Assembly (NCBI RefSeq): GCF_013460135.1
Contig: NZ_CP038155.1
Location: 1-64,000, forward strand
Direction of reading: 5' to 3'
DNA length: 64,000 bases
Origin: Arsenophonus endosymbiont of Aphis craccivora
GTDB taxonomy: Bacteria; Pseudomonadota; Gammaproteobacteria; Enterobacterales; Enterobacteriaceae
Position 1 is the stretch's first letter; every line of letters begins with the position of its first letter. Of this stretch, positions 12,050-20,954 are shown piece after piece. The position numbers and the translations under genes were made by a program. Below the pieces are notes generated by a model that ran no database searches, was not told the DNA's origin, and saw only the letters and a program-made list of their open reading frames with translations.

Positions 12050-12820
12050 ATGCTACCTTACCAAGCTAAAGCTGATTTACTTAAGCAAAAAACCATTTTA
12101 ATTACAGGCGCGGGCGATGGCATTGGACGTGATGCGGCATTAACTTATTCACGTTATGGCGCCAATCTTATTTTATTCGGTAGAACAACCGCAAAACTAG
12201 AACAAGTCAAACAAGAAATTATTTCTAATAGCAAATTTACCCCTTCAGTCTCTATTTATACCCTTGATTTATTAACAATAACCGAATCACAATGCCATGA
12301 ATTAGCAACTGACATTAGCCAACATTATCCCTATCTTGATGGTGTATTACATAACGCAAGCATATTAGGAAAAATTGCGCCGATTATTTATCAACCTATA
12401 AAACTTTGGCATGAAGTTATACAAATAAACGTTAACGCAACTTTTATGCTAACACAAGCCCTACTACCACTGCAGCTACAAGCACCAAATAGTTCCTTAA
12501 TATTTACCACTTCAAGCGTCGGCAGACGAGGTCGAGCTAATTGGGGGGCCTATTCAGTTTCCAAATTCGCAACCGAAGGTCTAATGCAGGTATTATTTGA
12601 TGAATATAAAGATACTAATTTACGTGTTAATTGCATTAATCCCGGTGGCACAAGAACGCAAATGAGAGCCAATGCTTTTCCTTCAGAGGATCCTATGCAA
12701 CTAAAAACTCCACAAGAAATTATGACGATATATCTTTATCTAATGGGAGAAGATAGTATTAAGGAATCAGGAGTAAGTTTTGATGCACAGCCTAATCGTA
12801 AACCCGGTGTGGCAATTTAA
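12050..12820 (+). CDS. yciK: YciK short-chain dehydrogenase/reductase
   Basis: 256 residues (E. coli 252). Classical SDR features: cofactor motif TGAGDGIG at about 20-27, NAS at the end of the fourth strand, the catalytic Ser region TTSSVGRRGRANW and YSVSK with catalytic Tyr and Lys. The tail INPGGTRTQMRA and FDAQPNRKPG match YciK. The physiological substrate is not known. ATG with AGGAAAATATC upstream. In E. coli btuR follows; it is absent here. Confidence 0.92.
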   Translation: MLPYQAKADLLKQKTILITGAGDGIGRDAALTYSRYGANLILFGRTTAKLEQVKQEIISNSKFTPSVSIYTLDLLTITESQCHELATDISQHYPYLDGVLHNASILGKIAPIIYQPIKLWHEVIQINVNATFMLTQALLPLQLQAPNSSLIFTTSSVGRRGRANWGAYSVSKFATEGLMQVLFDEYKDTNLRVNCINPGGTRTQMRANAFPSEDPMQLKTPQEIMTIYLYLMGEDSIKESGVSFDAQPNRKPGVAI

Positions 12821-12888
12821 TATTTAGCTATAAAAACTAACCGCAATAAAAATTAATAATAAATGATATAACCAATTATCAAACAAAG

Positions 12889-12910
12889 TGACTAGTCAAT
12901 TGACTAGTCA
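12889..12910. repeat. 22-bp perfect palindrome between convergent genes
   Basis: Two copies of TGACTAGTCA separated by AT. Each decamer is itself self-complementary, as is the whole. It lies one base past the stop codon of the split lipoprotein gene and 68 bases past yciK. It could be a weak bidirectional terminator or a protein-binding site, but it lacks GC richness and a T-tract. Confidence 0.6.
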
Positions 12911-13208
12911 ATTAATGAGCTTTATAGTTATTTACTGGGTGCTGCTTTAATATCCCTGCATTAAAAGTACTATAAATTTTCGCCATATTGTAAATGTAGT
13001 GGTAATATTCATCATAGATTTGCGCTTTTGACTCTATATTACTGATTTTGTTAGAGTCATCAACAATTTCAACAATTCTATTAGCATAAGATTGTAAAGA
13101 ATAATTATTAAAATTTGCAATTGGAAGTGCATATTCAAACGAATGCGTTACCGTGTTTTGTTCCTTTATTCCTTTATCAACAATATGAATATTATTAACT
13201 TTTGATCC

Positions 13209-14263
13209 GGCTTTGTTGAATAAATCAGAATTAGCCGACAGGATGGCTCCCTCTGCTACAGCTGTTATCCGATCCTGACGCTGTGTGGCATACCCAACAA
13301 CGTCATACGGTTCAGCGCTTTGACCATCGCCATTGCTTCACCTACCTGAGCCTCATAGTCACGCAGGCTCAGATGGCCACCCAGCAAAGTTTTTATGCGG
13401 AACATCGCTGTTTCTGCCACTGAACGCCGGTGATAACCCACTTTCTTTTTCCACATATCATTACTCCTGCTCAGACGCTGATTCGCCACCGCATGGTTAC
13501 GTTCATGGTACTTGTCCGGCCAGTATTTCGCTCCGCTTCGCGGCGGGATAAGGGGCCTGATTTTCTTTCTTAGCAACGCATCGTGGCAGTAACAGGCGTC
13601 ATAAGCACCGTCTGCTAACACTTCCCTGATTTTCCGGTGGGTTTGGTTAATCAGGCCCGGCAGTGCCTGCGCATCTGTCGTTCCGCTGAGCGATAAGTCG
13701 GCACAGATAATCTCATGATTCACACTGTCTGCTGCCAGATGAAGCTTGCGCCACACTCTTCGTCTGTCAGCCCCATGCTGCCTGACTTTCCATTCACCTT
13801 CGCCAAAGACCTTCAGACCGGTACTGTCGATGACCAGATGCGAGATTTCACCACGCGTTGGCGTTTTTATGCTGATGTTGACGCTCTTTGCTCGTCTGCT
13901 GACCAGCGAGTAGTCCGGACAGCACAGCGGCAAAGACATGAGTTTAAAAATCGAATCAACGAAGCCCTGTAATGCCCGGAGCGACAGGTTAAACACACGC
14001 TTCATCATCAGGACAGTGGTAACAGCCATATCGCTGTAGTAAAGCGGCCGGCCACGACCTTCAGGCGAAGAACTGTCAGTCCATCCAGCGATGGCCGACT
14101 CATCAAGCCAGACCGTCAGGGAACCGCGTTGTCTGAGTGCCTTGTTGTACGCGGGCCAGTTGGTAATTTTAAACTTTTGCTTTGCCATGGGGACCTGATG
14201 TTGAAACGAATTTAGCGATCAGCTCCGCCAATCACCTAAAAGTTCGATTTATTCAACAAAGCC
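13209..14263 (-). mobile_element. IS903-like insertion sequence, copy 3
   Basis: Full 1055-bp element with perfect 18-bp ends and an intact transposase, inserted in the lipoprotein gene in the same orientation. Flanks TTTTGATCC (left) and TATTGGACC (right) match at 6 of 9 positions. This is compatible with a target duplication that has since diverged, because the host frame is restored only if one 9-bp copy is removed. Confidence 0.95.
13265..14188 (-). CDS. IS903-like transposase, copy 3
   Basis: Intact 307-residue IS5-family transposase with all DDE motifs. It is a mosaic: it has SVNHEI and EVLADGAY like copy 2 but GGHLSLRDY like copies 5 and 7. Presumably able to mobilise itself and the defective copies. 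Confidence 0.95.
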   Translation of the reverse strand: MAKQKFKITNWPAYNKALRQRGSLTVWLDESAIAGWTDSSSPEGRGRPLYYSDMAVTTVLMMKRVFNLSLRALQGFVDSIFKLMSLPLCCPDYSLVSRRAKSVNISIKTPTRGEISHLVIDSTGLKVFGEGEWKVRQHGADRRRVWRKLHLAADSVNHEIICADLSLSGTTDAQALPGLINQTHRKIREVLADGAYDACYCHDALLRKKIRPLIPPRSGAKYWPDKYHERNHAVANQRLSRSNDMWKKKVGYHRRSVAETAMFRIKTLLGGHLSLRDYEAQVGEAMAMVKALNRMTLLGMPHSVRIG

Positions 14264-14832
14264 TATTGGACCCTGTACTTTTATTCCATCAACAACAATT
14301 TGATTATATTTCAAAGAGAATAATTGGTTAGAAATAATTTCTTTAAAAACCGAACTAAAAACCGAACTATAAGAATAATAATATTGCCTGGTAGGATTAA
14401 TAATTCTCCCCTGGTTACCTGGGTAAATGATAAATTCAGTTTTTTGGCCAATGGGGTATTCAATCGTATGCTTGCCAGCTAGTAAATCAAGTTGTTTAAT
14501 TTCACCCTGAACAAGTTTAACAGGTTGATTATCAATCTTAAAATAAAGGGCATCTTTATTATTATGACTAACGTAAAATTTTCCATCAGCAGAATGGGTT
14601 AATTGCGTCTCATCACAGCTTGCTAACAGAAATATAAATATGCTGCTAGCGATAATTTGCCCAAATTGTGGCATATAAAATTTCAACCTTCTAATCAAAC
14701 TGAGCCTAATGAAAGTAGCCTATTCTAAGGATCATCTCAATTAAATTAAAAGTATTTATATAGCGCTATTTTTATCTATTAAAAAAGCATTAGGCAGCTG
14801 AATTTGACTATAATATTGCCTTTAATTTTATA

Positions 14833-15759
14833 TTATCCTTTACGCGAAGATGTATTACGCCCCCTGGCAGCCCCAGTTGCTCGTTTATTTGTTACTCGCA
14901 TCGAAGAAACTTGGGTATGCCGTTTTACAGCACGACGGATCTGATTTGCTTTAATACGCCGTCTCTCTTGCTCAACCGATATTTTACTGGCTGTTTCATC
15001 TGTAAGACCAACCAGTTGACGCAAATAATTAATCTGGGCTAAACCTAATTCCGTCCATCCTCCTCTGGGTAATCCCTTTGGTAAATAAATATCACCATAA
15101 CGAACGCGGATCAGGCGGCTGACTTGTATGCCTACCGCTTCCCATAAACGCCTTACTTCACGATTACGGCCTTCCGTTAAAGTAACATTGAACCATTGAT
15201 TCATGCCTTCTCCGCCACGAAACTTCAGTGTCTTAAAATTAGCTTCACCATCTTCAAGTTGAACATCTTTGGTTAATTGCCGAATTTTAGCATCATTAAT
15301 TTCACCAAAAACACGAACTGCATATTCACGTTCAACCTCATGACGAGGATGCATCAAACGATTAGCCAGTTCCCCATCTGTGGTAAATAATAATAAACCA
15401 CAGGTATTTACATCTAAGCGACCTATCGCAATCCAGCGAGAGCCGGTTAATTTAGGTAAGCGATCAAATACGGTTGGACGTCCTTCTGGATCATGATGAG
15501 TACATAATTCGCCTTCCGGCTTATAATAAGCCAAGATCCGACAAACTGTTTTCTCCGCTTCTTTGATTTTTAAAAGGTGACCATCTAAGCGAATTTTAGT
15601 GTTAGATTTTACTTCTATTCGGTCACCCAAGGTCGCTAATTGACCATCAACACTGATCCTACCGGATTGAATAAAAATTTCTATTTCCCTGCGCGATCCA
15701 TAACCACAACGAGCAAGGACGTTTTGTAACTTTTCACTTTGCTGCTTTTTAACGCTCAT
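14833..15759 (-). CDS. rluB: 23S rRNA pseudouridine 2605 synthase
   Basis: About 308 residues from the ATG at 15759 (AGAGG upstream), beginning [11 protein letters not shown]; a longer frame to 15795 has no ribosome site. An S4 RNA-binding domain at about 10-70 ([18 protein letters not shown]) precedes a RsuA/RluB catalytic domain with the Asp-bearing [12 protein letters not shown] and [13 protein letters not shown] basic, low-complexity tail ([10 protein letters not shown]) ends the protein, as in E. coli (291 residues). It modifies U2605 of 23S rRNA. In the same conserved block as yciO and rnm. Confidence 0.94.
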   Translation of the reverse strand: MSVKKQQSEKLQNVLARCGYGSRREIEIFIQSGRISVDGQLATLGDRIEVKSNTKIRLDGHLLKIKEAEKTVCRILAYYKPEGELCTHHDPEGRPTVFDRLPKLTGSRWIAIGRLDVNTCGLLLFTTDGELANRLMHPRHEVEREYAVRVFGEINDAKIRQLTKDVQLEDGEANFKTLKFRGGEGMNQWFNVTLTEGRNREVRRLWEAVGIQVSRLIRVRYGDIYLPKGLPRGGWTELGLAQINYLRQLVGLTDETASKISVEQERRRIKANQIRRAVKRHTQVSSMRVTNKRATGAARGRNTSSRKG

Positions 15760-15870
15760 AGCGTAAACCTCTTGTGTCACCTTTACAGGCGTCATAATTA
15801 TAAAAATAACTAAAAAAATAAACTGTGGTTATTATACACCGTTTTTCTATTAACCTCATCTGAAGCTTTT

Positions 15871-16491
15871 TTATTCAAATGGTATCGTGGAACCCATTCC
15901 AACTCGGATGATATTTGGCATACTCTCTGTTAAATCAACTACAGTGGTTGGTTTTTCACTTAAATAACCAACATTTATAATCAAGTCAACTTGTTGACCA
16001 ATTAAACTTTCTATCTCATATGATGAAGACTGAGCAAAATCTTCACCTGGCAATATTAAACTAGTCGATAGCAAAGGTTCGCCAATTCCGGCAAGCAGAT
16101 CTCTGGCAATCGGATTATTGGGTAAACGTATGCCTATTGTTTTACGTTTTTTATTCATTATTCGACGTGGGACTTCTTTTGTTGCACGTAAAATAAAAGT
16201 GTAATGACCCGGTGTACTATTTTTAATCATTCTAAACACCTGATTATCTAGATAGGCATATTCAGCTATTTCAGATAAATCACGACACATTAGGGTAAAA
16301 TTGTGGCGGGAATCCAATTGACTTAGGCGACAAATTTGCATAAGTGCGTTTTTATTATCTAACTTACAGCCCATTGCATAGCCGGAATCAGTAGGATAAA
16401 CAATAATGCCACCTTTGTTTAATATTTCTATACATTGGTTAATTAATCTAAGTTGCAGATTTTGTGGGTGAATATGGAGAGATTGTCCCAT
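15871..16491 (-). CDS. yciO: YciO, Sua5/YrdC-like protein
   Basis: 206 residues, the E. coli length. Single YrdC-type domain: KGGIIVYPTDSGYAMGC near residue 30, then NFTLMCRDLSEI, KKRKTIGIRLPNNPIA and EPLLSTSLILPGEDF. Related to the enzymes that make threonylcarbamoyl-AMP for tRNA t6A; the role of YciO itself is less clear. Minus strand, between rluB and rnm; E. coli yciQ, which would lie between yciO and rluB, is absent. Intact. Confidence 0.93.
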   Translation of the reverse strand: MGQSLHIHPQNLQLRLINQCIEILNKGGIIVYPTDSGYAMGCKLDNKNALMQICRLSQLDSRHNFTLMCRDLSEIAEYAYLDNQVFRMIKNSTPGHYTFILRATKEVPRRIMNKKRKTIGIRLPNNPIARDLLAGIGEPLLSTSLILPGEDFAQSSSYEIESLIGQQVDLIINVGYLSEKPTTVVDLTESMPNIIRVGMGSTIPFE

Positions 16492-16612
16492 AAATGTTCT
16501 CTATATATTTATTTAATCACTATATTATTTAATTAAACTTGAAAATTCAGTTATCAATATACCTAAGCTGCTTACTATATAATATTTAAGCCTAAACGAT
16601 AATCCCAAATTT

Positions 16613-17470
16613 TTATTGCCAGGTTTGCCAAATCGGTGTAACACCTGAGGGCAACCAAAGATTTCTACCTAGCTCAGTCCAGGCGCAGGGGCGATGAAAA
16701 TCAGAACCGACCGAAGCATATAAATCATGTAGTCTAGCTAATTCAGTTAAATTTTTTCGTTCATCAGACAATTGTTGGCATTGAGCAATTTCAATCGCAT
16801 CACCCTGTTGCTGTTTAAAATATAAAACTAACCTTTTTTGCCATTTTGCTGATAGCGAGTAGCGACCAGGATGTGCCAAGACAGCAACGCCTCCCGCTTG
16901 ATGAATAACGTCTATGGCCTCATCAAGCTTACACCAATCAGCCGGGACGTAACCTGGTTTACCTCGGGTTAAATATTTTTTAAAAACTTGGCCGATACTT
17001 TTTTGTTTAGCATAATCCATAATATAACGCGCAAAATGGCTACGTGTCACCTGTCCACCGGCAGCATAAGCTTTAGCATTTTGCCAGGTATCAGGAATAC
17101 CGAATTTTTCTAATTTATAGCCTATTTTTTCCGCACGCAGGTTACGCCGTGCTGTTTGCATTTCCAGTAAATGTTTAAGACAGTTTGCATCCAGATTAAT
17201 GTTAAGACCGACGATATGAATTTCAATTTTTTCCCAAATTGTGGAAATTTCAACACCGGCAATTAATGTTAGCGGCTTACTTTTTTCATTAATATACTGC
17301 CATGCTGGCAAAATTCCATTAACTGTATCGTGATCAGTGATAGTTAATACATCGACCCCCATTAATACCGCTCTGTCTACTAATTCTAAGGGGGTGAGAT
17401 CACCATCAGAAGCTTTTGTGTAACTATGTAGATCATAAATAACAGACAATTTCTCATTGTCGTGGGACAA
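16613..17470 (-). CDS. rnm: PHP-domain 5'-3' exoribonuclease (RNase AM) with altered metal motif
   Basis: 285 residues against about 293 in E. coli. PHP-family motifs: ITDHDT, GVEIST, VLAHPGRYSLSAKW and GSDFHRPC are all present. The first motif, normally HSH, reads DLHSYTKASDG: the second His is Tyr (codon TAC). HxH is a metal-binding pair in PHP enzymes, so activity could be reduced or lost although the frame is whole. The E. coli enzyme trims short RNAs and 5' ends of rRNA. Divergent from the trp operon, as in E. coli. Confidence 0.9.
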   Translation of the reverse strand: MSHDNEKLSVIYDLHSYTKASDGDLTPLELVDRAVLMGVDVLTITDHDTVNGILPAWQYINEKSKPLTLIAGVEISTIWEKIEIHIVGLNINLDANCLKHLLEMQTARRNLRAEKIGYKLEKFGIPDTWQNAKAYAAGGQVTRSHFARYIMDYAKQKSIGQVFKKYLTRGKPGYVPADWCKLDEAIDVIHQAGGVAVLAHPGRYSLSAKWQKRLVLYFKQQQGDAIEIAQCQQLSDERKNLTELARLHDLYASVGSDFHRPCAWTELGRNLWLPSGVTPIWQTWQ

Positions 17471-17531
17471 AGCTTTATCCTCATTTACAGCTGACGATTA
17501 TAGAAAAAATTCATAGTGTGGCATCAATTAC

Positions 17532-17560
17532 TTGACACAATCCGAATGATCTAATTTACT
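17532..17560 (+). promoter_or_regulatory. trp operon promoter
   Basis: TTGACA at 17532-17537, a 17-base spacer, and TTTACT at 17555-17560, close to the E. coli trp promoter (TTGACA, 17, TTAACT). ACTAGTGCG overlaps the -10 and resembles the right half of the TrpR operator; the left half (GATCTAAT) is poorer. The promoter thus looks largely intact although the genes it serves are not. Confidence 0.75.
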
Positions 17561-17568
17561 AGTGCGGT

Positions 17569-17588
17569 GGTTAGCGATAGCGCTAACC
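17569..17588 (+). other. Hairpin in the trp leader
   Basis: GGTTAGCG and CGCTAACC form a perfect 8-bp stem around ATAG, just downstream of the promoter and 30 bases before the leader peptide start. It would form at the 5' end of the transcript. Possibly an mRNA-stabilising hairpin; function unknown. Confidence 0.6.
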
Positions 17589-17618
17589 TATCATGACATA
17601 TTGCGAGGAAGAACAAAA

Positions 17619-17678
17619 ATGAGATTGGTATTTTTTATCATCATTAAAATCAGTTTGTGGCAAAACTCCCTTAAATAG
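17619..17678 (+). CDS. trpL: trp operon leader peptide, with a single Trp codon
   Basis: A 19-codon frame, MRLVFFIIIKISLWQNSLK, with AGGAAGAAC upstream, in the position of TrpL between promoter and attenuator. Working trp leaders usually carry two or more adjacent Trp codons; here only one TGG remains, preceded by TTG (Leu), one base from TGG. The tryptophan sensor is therefore probably weakened. Identification rests on position, the promoter and the attenuator rather than on peptide similarity. Confidence 0.65.
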   Translation: MRLVFFIIIKISLWQNSLK

Positions 17679-17724
17679 GCAGTTTCTTCCTGCGCGTGCA
17701 TTAATAACGCAACACCAGATCAAG

Positions 17725-17748
17725 ACCCGCCATGAAGCGGGTTTTTTT
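17725..17748 (+). terminator. trp attenuator
   Basis: ACCCGC-CATGAA-GCGGGT followed by seven T residues forms a typical intrinsic terminator, 35 bases before trpE and about 46 after the leader stop codon. This corresponds to the 3:4 attenuator hairpin of the E. coli trp leader. Confidence 0.85.
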
Positions 17749-17782
17749 ATAGCCAATTAATATAATATGAAAGGCAACCAAT

Positions 17783-19357
17783 ATGGAAAACATAGCAGTC
17801 AATCAAACAACTTTTCGCATATCAGAGAATAAAATTAATTATCAGCCTGAAGTTTGTCTGTTATTTCATCATTTATGCAGCAATCTCCCAGGCACACTAT
17901 TGCTAGAGTCCGCTACCGTTAATAATAAGCAAAATCTACAAAGTATCCTGATCGTTGATAGTGCATTACGAATTACCGACAACCAACAGCAAGTTACTTT
18001 TGCCGCTCTTAGCACTAATATAAATGCACTCTTAAGCCATATTTACACCGCTCTACCCAGTGAATTAGAAAATAGCAAATCGGATGGTCAATTAGTAGTT
18101 AATTATCCCCCAATAGAGCCACATCTTGACGAAGATAGCCGGCTAAAAGCAACTTCATCCTTTGATGGGCTACGTTTGATTTATAATTTAGCCAAACATA
18201 ACACTATTGATGCAGATAAAATTCTGTTAGCGGGGTTATTCGCTTACGATTTAGTTGCTTATTTTGAAAATTTACCACCAGTAGCAAAATCAAATCGCTG
18301 TCCTGATTACTGTCTCTATTTAGCTGAACATTATATTGTGATCGAGCACCAAAAACAGTCTGCAAAACTGATAAGCTGTCAATTTTTAACAAAACAATCT
18401 ATTGCTAATACGATATTAAACCGTCATCAAGCAATTATTACAGCCTGTCAGCAGCAACCTCTACTCCCCTTACCAATCGCAGCTGAGCTAGCAATACCTT
18501 TAGTAGTCAATAAAAACGATAATGAATATTACCAGATTATTGAAAAACTAAAAAAATACATCTATCAAGGTGATATTTTTCAAGTAGTACCTTCACGTAC
18601 ATTGATGTTGCCATGTACCGCACCATTAAGCGCCTATCAACGCCTTACAATACAAAATCCCAGCCCTTACATGTTTTATATGCAGGATCAAGAATTTACC
18701 CTATTTGGCGCATAGCCTGAAAGCGCACTCAAATATGACGCCAAAAGTCGACCAATTGAAATATATCCAATCGCCGGAACTCGGCCAAGAGGACGTAATG
18801 AACTAGGCGAAATAGATGCTGATTTAGATAGTAAAATTGAACTGGCGCGGCGAACCGATCCGAAAGAACTGGCTGAACATATTATGTTAGTTGATTTGGC
18901 CCGCAATGACTTGGCGCGGATTTGTCAGCCGGGTAGTCGATATGTTGCCAACTTAAACTATGTTGATCGTTATTCCCATGTTATGCACCTCATTTCGCGG
19001 GTAGTTGGTAAATTAAGGGCTGATCTGGATATATTACATGCTTATCAAGCTTGTATGAATATGGGTACTTTAACTGGCGCGCCTAAAATCAAAGCAATGA
19101 CACTTATTGCTGGCTATGAAAATGAAAATCGAGGCAGCTATGGTGGTGCAATTGGCTACTTTAAGGGCAGTGGAGATTTTGACTCCTGCATTGTTATTCG
19201 TGCTGCTTATATTGAAGACAATATTGCCACTATCCAAGTCGGTGCTGGCGTGGTATTAGATTCGGATCCGCAATCTGAAGCGGACGAGACGCGCAATAAA
19301 GCCCAGGCAGTTATCAACGCCATTATGCAATCTCATCAAACCCAGGAGAGCAGCTAA
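17783..19357 (+). pseudogene. trpE: Anthranilate synthase component I, nonsense mutant
   Basis: Reads as full-length TrpE (about 524 codons, E. coli 520) apart from one in-frame TAG at 18713-18715. E. coli has FGASPESS here; the stop replaces the Ser after GA. The tryptophan-feedback site LLES is present near residue 40, and the catalytic half after the stop is conserved ([20 protein letters not shown]). The product would stop after 310 residues, before most of the active site. Overlaps trpG by TAATG. A one-base lesion, hence probably recent. Confidence 0.93.
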
Positions 19358-19935
19358 TGGCTAATATTTTGCTACTTGATAATATTGATTCTTTTACTTA
19401 TAACTGGGTCGATCAATTAAGAGTATTAGGTCATACAGTCACTATCTATCGCAATACGCTGCCGAAAGCTATCATCGAGCGCCAGCTTAAAATGATGTCT
19501 CAGCCTGTACTAATGCTCTCTCCTGGCCCCGGTAGACCTGCCGATGCTGGCTGTATGCCTGCACTTTTGCCATCAGTATTAGGTCAAATACGCGTGATTG
19601 GTATTTGCCTTGGTCATCAAGCAATTATTGAAGCTTATGGCGGAAAAATTTCATGCGCTAAAGATATCATGCACGGCAAATCATCATTAGCGATACATGA
19701 TGATCAACTTATGTTCCGTGATCTGACAAATCCACTACCAATTGCACATTACCATTCTCTGATTGGTGAAAAAATTCCTGCTGATTTGCTCATTAATGCT
19801 CACTGCCAAGGTGCAGTAATGGCAGTACGGCATAACCAACATAAAGTCTGCGGATTTCAATTCCATACCGAGTCAATTTTAACAACTAATGGAACCTCTT
19901 TATTAACACAAACCCTATTATGGGCATTAAATTAA
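19357..19935 (+). CDS. trpG: Anthranilate synthase component II (glutamine amidotransferase)
   Basis: 192 residues, a free-standing class I amidotransferase rather than the E. coli TrpG-TrpD fusion. Catalytic Cys in GICLGHQ; His and Glu in FQFHTESI (usually HPES); oxyanion loop LSPGPGRP. It supplies ammonia from glutamine to TrpE. The frame is open although its partner TrpE is truncated, so it has no obvious role in tryptophan synthesis; a part in folate synthesis with PabB is a speculative alternative. Confidence 0.92.
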   Translation: MANILLLDNIDSFTYNWVDQLRVLGHTVTIYRNTLPKAIIERQLKMMSQPVLMLSPGPGRPADAGCMPALLPSVLGQIRVIGICLGHQAIIEAYGGKISCAKDIMHGKSSLAIHDDQLMFRDLTNPLPIAHYHSLIGEKIPADLLINAHCQGAVMAVRHNQHKVCGFQFHTESILTTNGTSLLTQTLLWALN

Positions 19936-19946
19936 GGAGCAGCAAA

Positions 19947-20954
19947 ATGCAATTTATTTTGGATAAATTATTTAATGCACAAATACTGACACAACAAGAC
20001 AGTCATTTACTTTTCAGCGCCATGATGCGAGGTGAATTAACGGAGCCTCAAGTAGCCGGTGCATTGATCAGCATGAAAATCCGCGGGGAAGCACCAAATG
20101 AAATTGTTGGTGCCGCGCTAGCTTGTTTAGAAAATGCGCAACCGTTTCCTCGGCCTAATTACGATTTCTGCGATATCGTAGGTACTGGTGGCGATCACAG
20201 CAATAGTATTAATATTTCCACTGCCAGTGCTTTTGTTGCCGCCGAGTGTGGATTAAAAATTGCTAAACACGGCAATCGTAGTATTTCAAGTCGCTCCGGA
20301 TCATCTGATTTATTGGCATCTTTCGGCATTACTCTCGATATGCCGCCAAACTCAGCTCGGCGTGCTTTAGATGAGATCGGAATATGTTTTTTATTCGCAC
20401 CACAATATCACCAAGGATTTCGCTATGCTGCACCGATTCGTCGTCAATTAAAAACGCGTACTCTATTTAATATTCTTGGCCAGCTAATCAATCCAGCTAA
20501 ACCGCCAATTTCACTTATTGGTGTTTATGATCCTAAGCTAATTTTATTTATTGCTAAGACATTGCAATTAATAGGATATAAACGTGCTGCTGTTGTTCAT
20601 AGTGGCGGTATGGATGAAGTTGCCTTACATGCCCCTATTCAAGGGGCTGAATTAAAACAAGATGAAATTTTAACTTACCAGCTAACGGCTCAAGATTTTG
20701 GCTTACCAACCTACTCTCTATCAGAATTAACTGGCGGCTCTGTTGATAAAAATTATCAACTTATTACCACATTGTTACAGGGTCACGGGAAGCCAGCCCA
20801 TGCTAACACCGTTGCTGCCAATGTCGCATTACTGATGAAGCTTAATAACCATGAAGATCTAAAAACCAATACCGATTTTGCTTTGCGGATTATTGGTAGT
20901 GGAAAAGCCTATCAACGGTTAACCACACTAGCCAACAGGAGGAAGTTTCACTAA
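19947..20954 (+). CDS. trpD: Anthranilate phosphoribosyltransferase
   Basis: 335 residues from the ATG at 19947, preceded by AGGAG. It joins anthranilate to PRPP. Motifs: [15 protein letters not shown] and [15 protein letters not shown]. Two conserved spots are changed relative to E. coli: GTGGDGSNS is GTGGDHSNS, and LGPLINP is LGQLINP. Both belong to otherwise invariant-looking stretches, so activity is doubtful even though the frame is whole. Overlaps the trpC start by one base. Confidence 0.9.
   Translation: MQFILDKLFNAQILTQQDSHLLFSAMMRGELTEPQVAGALISMKIRGEAPNEIVGAALACLENAQPFPRPNYDFCDIVGTGGDHSNSINISTASAFVAAECGLKIAKHGNRSISSRSGSSDLLASFGITLDMPPNSARRALDEIGICFLFAPQYHQGFRYAAPIRRQLKTRTLFNILGQLINPAKPPISLIGVYDPKLILFIAKTLQLIGYKRAAVVHSGGMDEVALHAPIQGAELKQDEILTYQLTAQDFGLPTYSLSELTGGSVDKNYQLITTLLQGHGKPAHANTVAANVALLMKLNNHEDLKTNTDFALRIIGSGKAYQRLTTLANRRKFH

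Larger units (their letters stand above)
12912..14698 (-). pseudogene. Unrecognised lipoprotein gene split by IS copy 3
   Basis: The 5' part (14264-14698) encodes a lipoprotein signal ending LLASC, with Cys as the lipidation site, then a domain including SADGKFYVSHNNKDALYF and LLAGKHTIEYPIGQ. The 3' part (12912-13208) encodes VNNIHIVDKGIKEQNTVTH onward to KQHPVNNYKAH and a stop. Removing the IS and one 9-bp flank rejoins them in frame, giving about 240 residues. I do not recognise the family. Start uncertain: TTG at 14698 gives a basic n-region, ATG at 14674 is shorter. It is not part of this block in E. coli. Confidence 0.8.
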
